Positions 8,749-18,612 of a stretch of DNA of 26,825 bases are shown here, one piece after another. The stretch comes from Reticulomyxa filosa. Lineage: Eukaryota; Foraminifera; Reticulomyxidae. The number at the start of each line of letters is the position of its first letter. Within the stretch, counting starts at the first letter, position 1. The stretch is from assembly GCA_000512085.1 (NCBI GenBank), contig ASPP01006947.1, positions 1 through 26,825 of the forward strand. Direction: 5' to 3'. Below the pieces are notes generated by a model, which searched no databases, was not told the DNA's origin, and worked only from the letters and a program-made list of their open reading frames with translations. The position numbers and the translations under genes were made by a program.

Positions 8749-11700
8749 TTATCTCGGATGCTTTAAATCGGAAGGCGATGCAATTGAAAACAAATCACTG
8801 CATTGCATAATTTTCATTCGAGTTCTCCATTCTTTGTCATTGTAGTAAGGATTTCGTAAAAGCACATTGCATGAATATATCTGTGCTGTCGGAAAGTATG
8901 ACCCGAAGACAACATTATTAGCACATTGTGAAGGGCAAATCACCGTCAATTTATCATGCCAAGAACAGTCAAATACAGGAAAGTCTTGGCATTGATTTGT
9001 TCTGATTCCAGGATAACACAAACAAACAAATACTCACATGCACACATGTATATAATACGTATACTATATATATATATCTATCTATCCAAATGGCCTTTTT
9101 GTGTTTTGTAACAAAATTAACAAATGATACAAACAACCTAATGAAGTCTTGATATAGCCTGCTCATAGAATCGTCTTTGGCCATAACAAAGTGTATGATT
9201 CTAAGTGATGCAATCATTTTGATTCGATTAAGGAATTGTCTTTGTTGTTCGTTAATTAGCCAAGTATTTTCGGCGCAATAATAATTCACTAACAATTTGA
9301 TTTCCCCCAAATTGCTTATTTCGTTGACTGATTCCTCCTCTTCTTTCGTAAAGGGAGACCCATTGTCAACGGCATGACTGTCTTCCATGTCATCTAATGA
9401 CATCACACTCGCCCTCGACTCCTTTGACGACAGTGCAGTCGTCGATTTGGCCTTCGTCCCGTCCTTCGTATTCTGTATCTTATCCCCAACAAATGTCACT
9501 TTCGCAAAGTCCGTAAACCATCGTTGAATTACCAGGGAATAAACTGATGGTGGAATTTTCAGGTCACCTCCCCATGCTTTTTTTTTTTTTTTTTAAAAAA
9601 AATGAATTGGATATAATACAGGTTTTTTTTTAAAAAAAAAAAAAAGAAAAGAGATAGTGAGTATTTTCGTCTCTCTCTTTTTTTCTATTCGTTTCTTGAA
9701 GCGATTTACCGGTGATGCTTAAATGAATTAATTGGCACTCATTCAATAACACATGTTGGAATTCCCTCAAAGCGGACATGTCACCACAATCGTAGTCCAA
9801 TCCCAAAAACTTGACATGTCGCAGCAATTTGTGGATACTCTTCAAATGGACGATGGAATAACTGCTAAATATCTGCAACGCTTGGATGTCAAAATAGGTT
9901 ATTTCCGTATTGCTCGTTTCTGCACCCGTGTCCAAACACTTTTTGTTGTTCGTCACTCCCAATGACTCTGGATCAGGAAATGGCAGGTTCGCTTCTTGCG
10001 TAAATTCATTGCTTTATTTTCCAATCCAAAAAAAAAAAAAAAAATATATACATATATATATATGTATATCATATATGTATGTAGTAAGAACACAAAACTC
10101 ATCAGGTTCATGATCACATCGCAAACTATCAATACTAACATAAAGCAATTTCGGACGATATCGATGCAAAAATCGATTGACATCGCGATATTGTTGTGAA
10201 TGAATGCAATGGCCTTCAAATTGCTCAGCCAATGGCAGAGTTTTTCCACCATGGGTGAATTCGACTTCGACGTGGAGGACTTTGCGCTCGGTACTGGTGT
10301 TTTCGATTCATACTTTTCTCGGCGGTCCGAACTTGAGAATGCAAGCTTCTTCCTGTTATGCTTTCTTTCCTTTTCTTCAATCACACGAACTTTTCCAAAG
10401 AATCGGTGATCGTTTTTCATCTCTTCCTCGGTTTGCATTAAACACTCCATTCTATTTATATTCAATATACATAAATATGTATGTGTGTGTATATATGTAT
10501 ATATTTACGTTTAGTTTATTTTCTATTTATACAAAAGGGGGGTGCAAAAAAAAAAAAAAAAAAGAGTGGAGAATCCGGAATTACTTTTAATTTTTATTTG
10601 CTTGTATATATTAAAAAAAAAAGCAAAACTTGGCGAGATTACGCTTGGCAACAGTTTGCAACGGCAAGGTATGAGTGTCTAAGAAAGGGAAAGTGTCTTG
10701 CAGTTGAAGACAATATTGCAATTCGAGATCGAATGGACGAAAGAAAGCAGAATCTAGCCTTCGCTTTTTTAACGGACTTTCAAAAGTGAAGGAAGGTCGA
10801 CAAGGGCTGCCAATTGCGCTGGCTTTGCTGGCATGTTTTTGAGGAGCCGAAATCTCGGCTTTTTGTAACTCAATGAAACTCCGTTTCTTATTCCTCGGCT
10901 TGTCGACCAAAAGAAGACGAGAAGCGCCACGAGTGCCATTACTGTTATTGCTACTGTTGGTTCCGCCCATGTTATTTGATGCGTAGTGTCGCAACAGCGT
11001 CTTCGTCAAGTTCATGCACTATTAGACATACAGAGAAAAGAAAGGTATACGTATGTTTTCTTGTGTAATGCATACGTATAGTATGTATATAATATATACA
11101 TACTATATGTGTGTTTTAGCATACCCTATCCTATTCCTCCTCCCCCCCCTCCCCCCTCCCCTCCTTTCTCTTCTTTCAATACAATCAAAAAACTAAACTT
11201 GCGATCCGAATTTCAAATTAACAACACATTTGGACAATTTGGTCAAGAAATAGTCTAAGGTATTGTGGTGATTAGGGTTGATCTTCAGGTATGTTTCATA
11301 TTCCTTTGGGTATAAGAAAAGCATGGGTTGAATCAGAATTTGATATAATGATGTTGGCTTTGTTCCACCCCTTTTACTTTGTTGCTTCTTTTTGCGATTT
11401 TCCTTGCCATTGATTTTCATCGTCACCGCACTTGCACATTCCGAACCCGACGACGACGATGACGATGCAAACTTACCATTTTTGTTGTAATTTACTGTAT
11501 TGTCGAAACATGCCCAGAGCTGATTGTTTGTCACTTCCTCCACGGGTGCGCCACGATATATCAAACGGCGAAACGTCGTGGAAACGCGTGCTAACATAAA
11601 TCTTTCCAATGTTGGTAAATATGTGCTCACATAGGCCAATAATTCGTCCCCCAATATGCGCTCTAATCTCCCCCCCCCACTCTCCCCTCTTAGAGTCGTG

Positions 11701-11926
11701 TTTTTGTTTTTTTTTTTTGTTCTTTTTTTATCAAACCTGTACTATACATCTCTAAATACGCTTTGTGGATGACATTATCTGATGCTTTTGTTAACGAACA
11801 GTGCAAATGTCGCTTTAATTCCTCGAAGGGGACGTACCGAAGAAGTTTGGCTACGTCGTGAACATTCTGGGCATGTGCTATCAGTTCGGACAATGTCTGA
11901 CGTTGGCTCATAAAAGATGGCAACAT
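8749..11926 (-). CDS. F-box protein with leucine-rich middle and LCCL-like C-terminus; one frame break
   Basis: Seven exons: 11926-11737, 11662-11199, 11018-10630, 10451-10099, 10011-9710, 9576-9138, 9001-8749. All six introns close in phase. The F-box (ERILGDELLAYVSTYLPTLE, then RFMLARVSTTFRRLI) spans the junction of exons 1 and 2, so the protein probably docks on SKP1 in an SCF ubiquitin ligase. Basic and Ser/Gly-rich linkers follow, then leucine-rich segments (KVLHVEVEF, KLLYVSIDSLRC, LLRHVKFLGLDY) that suggest LRR-like substrate recognition. The last exon carries a cysteine pattern like an LCCL domain (CPSQC, VVFGSYF, SCNVLL). The frame changes inside exon 4; removing 20 bp (10294-10313, GT...AG) or adding one base repairs it. 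The start is uncertain: the frame is open upstream to about 12015 without another ATG. The product is about 790 residues. Confidence 0.65.
11078..11106. repeat. TA-rich palindrome in an F-box gene intron
   Basis: Arms of 14 bases (ATAGTATGTATATA and its complement) meet around a one-base centre inside intron 11019-11198. It could fold as a hairpin in the pre-mRNA. Confidence 0.7.
11137..11163 (-). repeat. G-tract run on the transcribed strand of an intron
   Basis: The plus strand has repeated C-tracts separated by single T. The F-box pre-mRNA therefore carries several adjacent G4-G8 tracts, enough for a G-quadruplex. It lies inside intron 11019-11198. Confidence 0.65.
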
Positions 11927-12432
11927 TTTTATTATTTTGGACCAGAAACGTTCAATTTCCTCTTCTCCCTGACTCAAGTTTGTCTGCTCCCTTTCGTAGT
12001 TTGTGCTCTTTTCTCATGATATCCCCCTCAGTTATTACTATCATATTAACAAGAGAACAAGAATTAAGACAAACCTATGCCTGGATGGACATAAATAAAA
12101 TGATGTCAAAAAAAATGCGTCTTACACTGAAGGAAAGAAATAAACAAAGTGCAACTGAAAAACGAGGAGTGCAGAGTTCAAATTTCTTTTTTTTGATGAA
12201 AAAATCTTTCCGTCCCTTTTAAAGCTTCTCTTATCTCGAATATGCCCAAGAAAAAATAAAACCAAAAAATAGCAAGACAAAATAAAAATAAAAAAACTAT
12301 CACAATCGGATCATAATTTCAAAAAAAAAGCAACACACTCCACACACAAAAAAAATAAAAATCAATGGGGATACACACATTCGATTAACAAAGGTCAGTT
12401 TTAAGAGAATAAATAGCTGCAAAAAAAGTTAT
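11927..12432. other. Spacer between F-box gene start and PX gene stop
   Basis: Both genes point left, so this holds the F-box gene promoter and the PX gene 3' end. A minus-strand ATG near 12036 opens a short frame that overlaps the F-box frame in another phase; I could not join the two. The plus-strand frame 11917-12222 has no recognisable content. Confidence 0.5.
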
Positions 12433-12849
12433 CTACTCTTTCCACCATTCTTTTATTTCAAATTTATCCAACTGCAAAAATCTTCGAATATATGACGATT
12501 GCGCCATTTGTCGGCCACTACATAATAATTTGTGGAAATATTCCTGCAAGGCAAGTCTTCTTTTGTCCAAAAAATTATCGTCAAGCTTTCGCCACATCGT
12601 TTTTCCCGGAAAATTACAGGCTAATGCTATTGGTCCTAGAGATGTGCTACATAAGTATTCATGTAACTGCAGAATCTCGCTGTAACGGTAATATATTACT
12701 CTTGTTTGTCGACCTCTCTTCACCACAAATTTAAACACTGCATATCTCGTGTGAGTCTTTTCGTCTTCTATTACTTTTGCTTCTGGAATTTCTACGGTGA
12801 AAAACTGTGTCCCAAACCGTTGTGAAAATTGTGACGGTGGAAAATACAT
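12433..12849 (-). CDS. PX (phox homology) domain protein, single exon
   Basis: An uninterrupted 138-residue frame starts at an ATG (12849; MYFPPSQFSQ) and is nearly all PX domain. Visible family features are a first strand (FFTVEIPEAKVI), the basic-aromatic motif YYRYSEILQLHEYL (Arg-Tyr of the phosphoinositide pocket), the proline/lysine loop as FPGKT, and the RRLALQEYFHKLL helix. PX domains bind PI3P and related lipids and bring proteins to endosomes or vacuoles. There is no BAR, kinase or other partner domain, so it resembles a stand-alone PX protein of the SNX3 size class. An upstream exon cannot be excluded, but nothing convincing lies in the 0.9 kb upstream. Confidence 0.8.
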   Translation of the reverse strand: MYFPPSQFSQRFGTQFFTVEIPEAKVIEDEKTHTRYAVFKFVVKRGRQTRVIYYRYSEILQLHEYLCSTSLGPIALACNFPGKTMWRKLDDNFLDKRRLALQEYFHKLLCSGRQMAQSSYIRRFLQLDKFEIKEWWKE

Positions 12850-13738
12850 ATATTTTTAAGTTATAAAATCCTAATCCACCAAATAATTGATAAAATTAAT
12901 ATTTGGCCAGTTCAGTTAATTGTCTTTTTTTTGACAAACCCGTTGTATGATACACAGCAATTCACGCTGTATCCAAATTTGCTGCTATTTTAAATATGTC
13001 ATTCTGGGCATGTTTCATGCTAATTGAATTATTCTCATTTTTCAACATGAAAGAATAATAAATATACTACAAAAACAACACAATTTATTAGTTTCGATTT
13101 TCCTTTGCTGGTAAAAAAATTTACTCTTATCAAGCTGATAAGTTATCAACAATAAGTGATATAATACTATTGAAAAGTTATAGAAAATAGAAGTAAAGTT
13201 AAGTTATCTAAAAGAAAATATTGAAAGAAAGGTACATCGCTCAGACATAGTATACTAGCCACGATGCAATCGAAAATGAGCGTCCAACAGTAATTCTTGT
13301 CTTTTAAAATAGATCACAATTAAACGGCATTATTTAAAGTGTTATATTGTGGTGATTTAGAATTTGCTTAATCATCTTTGGTGTTATTGTCTGGCTTGTT
13401 TATTTGTTTCCTATATAAAAATTTATTGCATCATTAACATGTAAACCTACCAAAAACTCAAAAAGGAATAAAATTTACACTTAAACTCAATTTGAGATGA
13501 ACATGCAATATTAACTTGTAGACCATTATTAGTTGTGGTCGAATTCATCATGTGTATATCAATTGATAGAATGAAGTCGTTACAGGCTTTTTCTATGCAG
13601 TAATATTATCAAAAGCGCTTGCATATCCTTTGTACGAGTAATTTCGAGTTCTTATAAAAAGGACTGTTGTGAAGTGCGTAACTTGTGCCCTATCCGTGCA
13701 AACGTAAAAAATTAGGCGCCCTTAAAAAAAACGTTCCT
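12850..13738. other. Divergent intergenic region (PX / COX15)
   Basis: The two flanking genes point away from each other, so both promoters must lie in these 0.89 kb. It is AT-rich with no open frame of note. I see no clear TATA box, initiator or shared motif that I would defend. Confidence 0.5.
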
Positions 13739-14939
13739 ATGTCTTTAATCAATCGCTTTGCTTCGTCCAAATCAACATGGCTGTTATCTCGTTATCCGGC
13801 CAGTCATGTAATTTGTGTTCCTTTATTTTTAATAGTATAAAAAACAAGGGCTCAAAATCAACTAGACCTTCACATATGTGCGTCGGAGCTGTTCGACGAA
13901 GGTAGTGAATTTGACCGGAAGTAGCGTTGATAGCAACCGAGCAGTAGGATTGTGGCTATTGGGTTGTGCAGGACTAACCTTTGGGATTGTTATTGCTGGT
14001 GGTTTAACAAGGCTAACTCGTTCAGGCCTTTCAATGGTCTGTCAGCAATTATGATTGTCCCCTTTTTTTTTTTAAAAAAAAGAATATTTTGTGAGTGTTT
14101 ATTTTTTGGTGAATGTTTGTCATTTGGACAAATTGGATATGTTTTACTTCACAGACAGACTGGAGTTTTCAAGGAGGTCTGCCCCCTTTGAACGAAGAGG
14201 ACTGGAAGCAAGAGTTTGAAAAATACAAACAATTTCCAGAATTTAAGCGCAATCCCAACCGCGAAGATTTCAGTTTGCGTGACTTCAAAAAAATTTATCT
14301 GTTCGAATATACCCACCGAATGTACGGAAGGTTCATTGGACTGGCTTTTAGTGTGCCATTGGTATATTTCGTGGCAACCGGAAGAATCGGTCTATCGTCT
14401 CCCTTGATGCGCAATTTGGGTCTGCTATTTGCATTGGGGGGTACACAAGGATTGATCGGTTGGTGGATGGTCAAATCTGGTCTCAAGGATGAAGGTTTAT
14501 AAAATTATATAAAAATAAATAAATAAATAATACATATATGTATATACATATATGTATTATGTATTTATTTATTTATTTTTATTTTTATTTTTTTTAAAAA
14601 AAAAACAAAGGCAATCAAACATGGAATAATTTGCCAAAAGTAAGCCCTTATCGGCTAGCAACGCATTTAGGAATGGCATTTACGATTTTTGTGCTGTTAC
14701 TTTATAATGGATTGCATGTGTACGCATCACGAAAGCAGGTGACGAATATAATCAATGAATTAGGTGTTGCACGTGTCAATGTTCCCGATTCGTTCCGTTA
14801 CAGTTTATATGGGATGCTGGGATTTGCGTTTTCAACCGCAATGATGGGTGCCTTTGTTGCTGGAAATGAAGCTAATGTAACTTTCAATGCTAATATCAAT
14901 ATAAATGCAAATACAAGTAACAAACAAAAACAGCATTGA
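13739..14939 (+). CDS. COX15: Heme A synthase COX15, N-terminal half only
   Basis: Exons are 13739-13807, 13866-14036, 14155-14494 and 14611-14939; introns of 58, 118 and 116 bp close in phase. COX15 hydroxylates the C8 methyl of heme O to make heme A for cytochrome c oxidase in the mitochondrial inner membrane. Exon 1 gives a textbook presequence ([20 protein letters not shown]). Signatures follow in order: [44 protein letters not shown], the heme-ligand motif [39 protein letters not shown] (second His), and the helix ending GAFVAG. The family should continue with a second four-helix half bearing two more His ligands; here the frame drifts into Asn-Ala/Asn-Ile repeats and stops at about 302 residues. 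A donor (GTAACTTTC) near 14877 could lead to a missing exon, but I found none before 16832. Confidence 0.85.
14513..14579. repeat. Long near-perfect palindrome in COX15 intron 3
   Basis: AAATAAATAAATAATACATA at the left is matched by its complement at the right, with arms of about 30 bases, a small insertion and almost no loop. It fills most of the intron between exons 3 and 4. Confidence 0.8.
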
Positions 14940-16260
14940 CATGAGCCAAGGCAAGTATCACTATCAAAGAGTGATGATCAATATCATGATGTACCACCAC
15001 AACGCCAGCCATGGTCTCGTTGCGAACGACTTGGGCACGTGCTGTAGCAGTGATAATGCGAAGAAGCATATTGATGTGCAAATGATGCAGAATGATATCG
15101 AGTAGAACAAGGTAATGAAGCAGCACAATAGACAGATAGATCATTATATAATGTTTAACAACATATCTTTAATGAATTTGAAAAAAATAGACAACTCGAA
15201 AGTGAAATTGAACGAGAAAGAAAAATATAAAAATAACGAAAACGATATAAGATAATGTGAACGAAAGTGAAATATATAAAAAGAAAAATAAAAAAGTATA
15301 GTAACGAGAAATACAAATAAATAGATATAGTGAAAGTGATAGTAGATATATATATATATATATTGACATATATATATATAAAGATTGATACATATACATA
15401 GAATATACATAAGATACATAGATCGATATCGTAATATGTATATAGAGTGGCAAAGACATAGAAATAGACATAGATAAAGAAAGTGAAAGATATAGATATA
15501 AAGAGTAATTGACAATTGTAAATATTCAATTTCAAATAGTAAAAAGCAAAAACATATTGAAAAAGACAATCAAAGTATCAGTAAATATAGAGAAAGTGAA
15601 AAGTAAAAAGATATCGAGCTAAATCATCAAAAGGATTAAACCTATACAAAAAGTATGTTCAATCATCACATTCGCTTCACCTTTAAAGCATACTGCAGCA
15701 TTTTCAGAATTAAGTTTTCTTTTGTTGTAAATGTGTTTCCATAAACAATTTATTGCATTAGTCAATGATATGTTTGAATATATCTTTGGATATACTTGCA
15801 TGTATGCATATATTTGTATATTTTTGTGCAACGTATAAAAAGGTATCAAATAGAAATATGTTGAGATGTAGCAAGATAATGAATACATAACTGACTATGT
15901 ATATTATTCACAAAATGTAGATTATATATTTACATAATTAATCGATAATCCAAAAAGCATTCATACAAACACAAATCCAAACACAATCACAAATCAAAAT
16001 ACAAACGCAAATGCAAATACAATATCAAGTATCAATGATTTAATGTGTCAATGAAACAAGTTTAATCCAAAATCAACACAATTACAAAAAGAAAATAACT
16101 AAATAAGAAATAAATTACAACATTTACAATAACATCATTCAAACTCAAGATCGATATAGCTATCATGATATTGTTCATCATAGTATTCATATTCGATGTC
16201 TAGCTCTTGATCATTATCGTATTCGCATTCGCATTCGCGATCGTGATAATAATAAAATAA
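14880..16260. repeat. Degenerate hexanucleotide-repeat tract
   Basis: The tract begins inside the last COX15 exon (AATGCN/AATATA units coding Asn-Ala, Asn-Ile). From 15170 to 15620 the plus strand is strikingly purine-rich, with units like GAAAGT, GATATA and AAAATA. At 15955-16060 the units are AAANNC (AAACAC, AAATGC, AAACGC); at 16195-16250 they are TTCGCA-like. Long minus-strand frames at 15144-15569 are consequences of this skew. A less simple, more GC-rich island at 14941-15105 is open on both strands. I find no COX15 C-terminal motif here. Confidence 0.6.
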
Positions 16261-16832
16261 AAAATATTGCTGCGATTTGTGAAATGTATATACAATTTGT
16301 TCTGGATCACGATATAGAATTATTCGAGTATGTTATATTGAAACAACAAAAATGTTAACTAAATTTTCAGTACATAATGATTGGATTTCTAGTTTAAAAT
16401 ATTTGTCAAATGAATTATCGAATACAATATTATCTTTGTGATATTAGATCGTTTAAAGGAGTCATAGTATTTGACAAACATAAAAATTATGCTGTTACAA
16501 ATAATTGCTATTTTTCGAATGTGATATGTTCCGGGTTCCCTTAGTCTTATCCTACAGTTATTCCAGTTTACTCGTCTATTGAACTATGAACTATGCTTTT
16601 TGATTAAATTTTCAATATGTTTTAAATCACTTTTTCTATAGACGCTGCACGTTGAAAAATATTATTGTCAATCATATATTTAATAATTTTATATACAAGA
16701 CAATGTAACATGATGCGATTGATATACCGATCCACAAACCAATGGATTTGTTTGAAGTGCGTTGCTATATTTAGTGTTTGCAAGCCAGCCAGTTGGCAAA
16801 GGACTTTCTTTGTTAAAAAAAAAATCATAAAA
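16261..16832. other. Intergenic, upstream of OST3/OST6
   Basis: AT-rich and not obviously repetitive, up to the OST3/OST6 start codon. The open frames on both strands near 16620-16830 show no family features. It should hold the OST3/OST6 promoter. Confidence 0.45.
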
Positions 16833-18228
16833 ATGTTATTATCTCTGCTAGTTTTGATTGTAAGTTTAACTTTTCCAAATTTAGCAGATGATGCGGCAAA
16901 TAATAAGCTGGCTGACTTATTGCAGCGCTCAGCCATAACACCCAAGATCAGTTTTGCAGAGAGTGACTTTGAGGTGAGCAAGTGGTAGCAAAGAGGCTTG
17001 TTGTATAAGAAGAAGAAAAATAATAACCAAACAAAAACTTTGTTTACAGCAATTTATTGCAAAGGGTCCTCGGCCGTACTGGATACTGATGATTTTGACG
17101 GCCCTTAAATCGGGTCACTGCAGTCCTTGCGAGTTACTAACACCAGTCGAATTTCTTTTTTAATGTGAGAGAGTCAATCGACGAAAACAAAATAAACTGA
17201 GTATAAACATTGAATGACCATATTCAATTGAATGCAATGAATTACAAAAAAAAAAATAATAATAATAAGAGCAATGGACCCCGAGTTTGAAAAGCTAGCC
17301 AAGAAGATTGAAGAACAAAGAAAACCAGTAACGGAAAAAGATGACTCATCCAATGTATTTGTTATAGAATTGGAATTTATGAACAGCCGTGAATTATTCC
17401 GAAAACTTGGGGCCAAAGTGCACCAATTCTTGTGTTGGTTCCACCAACCAAATTTAATCATGAAATTCCATTGAACACGTTTTTCAAGACAATTGGCCCA
17501 AAATATCAGTATTCATTGACACAAAGTAGAGAAGTATGTTTCCAAATTTTTTTTATATCAATTTTTTTTTTTTTTTTTTTTATAATAAAAAAATTGAATC
17601 AGGCAGATGACATTGGTAATTGGATCTCTCGAGTATCTAAAGTCCCTTTATCATTTTCACGCAACTTTGAATTGCCACCTCTGCAATATGTTGTTACTGG
17701 AGTGATATCGGTACCAGTTGGGCTCTGGTTTTTCCATCCCTTACGCAAATCGATGGCTTTGTATGCGATGATTTGCTTACTCGTCTATGGATTTGTCATG
17801 GCCGGTGGTATGTTTAGTATCATTCGGGAAGTCCCTTTCAAAGGTGAAGGGTCTGGCTTCACTAGTTATATCAGTGGTGGTGGTCGATATCAATATGCTG
17901 CAGAAGGATATATCATTGGAGGATTAAGTTGAGGGTTTTATGAGTCCATACACGATATTTGCATATACCAAAAAAAAAAATATATATATATACATACATA
18001 TATACTTTTGACAAAGATCTGATGGCTGGATGCGGAGCTTTTTTATTTTTTAATTCAATGCGACAACCGCAAGAACATTCACACAAATTGCTTCAATGGC
18101 TGGCGTATGCTCCTCCTTGGAGTGGCTTACTTGTCATGCTCGTTGGTTGTTATTGGATCATGTGGGTGTACACCAGAAAAAATGACGGGTACAACATGGG
18201 CCGTGTTGGGATGTCTGGCTGGAATTGA
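16833..18228 (+). CDS. OST3: Oligosaccharyltransferase subunit OST3/OST6 (MAGT1/TUSC3 family); one-base frame break
   Basis: Exons: 16833-16973, 17050-17132, 17270-17533, 17603-17927, 18017-18228. The product, about 341 residues, is normal for the family. Order: signal peptide (MLLSLLVLIVSLTFPNLA), lumenal thioredoxin-like domain with PYWILMILTALKSGHCSPCE (active-site CSPC) and DPEFEKLAKKIEEQ, a SAP cis-proline loop with ILVLVPP, then four membrane helices (YVVTGVISVPVGLWFF; YAMICLLVYGFVMAGGMF; GYIIGGLNLMAGCGAFLFF; WSGLLVMLVGCYWIMWVY). These subunits hold acceptor cysteines so that N-glycosylation reaches sites near disulfides. The frame changes at 17415-17418 between FRKLGA and SAPILV; one missing A explains it and restores the family spacing. 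Intron 17534-17602 is 69 bp, in frame and without a stop. Confidence 0.88.
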
Positions 18229-18612
18229 AATTTAATATTTGCACACCTCCAAAAAACATCAGACAAGCTCTGAATACATATACAGATACAAGTCGGTACA
18301 ATATGCCAAAGTAATAATCCTTTTTTCATCATTTTCAAAGATACAATAAAATCATACTCTCTTTCGTATCCTAAATTTTTGACATTTGATAACTTTTAAA
18401 ATTTTGCAGTGATATACCATTTCTTTTAGCAAAGTTTGAAAAGAAAAAAAGAAAAAAAAGCAAGTTTAAATCATTAAAAAAGGCTTTCAATCCGCAAAAA
18501 CATACTGAAACAGGTTGTTACACGTTGGAAACCAAAAACGGGTTGGCTCACTGACGTAGCCAGCTAAAAAATTCTCTTCGTTAAAAGAGACAAAAAAAGA
18601 AAGTGGTATTTA
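18229..18612. other. Intergenic, OST3/OST6 to CAX
   Basis: Tandem spacing; holds the 3' end of OST3/OST6 (AATAAA near 18345) and the CAX promoter. Nothing else recognised. Confidence 0.5.

Noticed and set aside
10200-10590. Plus-strand frames over F-box exon 4
   Set aside because: Antisense shadows; the minus strand has phase-matched exons on both sides.
15144-15569. Three long overlapping minus-strand open frames
   Set aside because: All three minus-strand frames are open together because the plus strand is purine-rich and simple; the Tyr/Ile/Phe-only composition is not protein-like.
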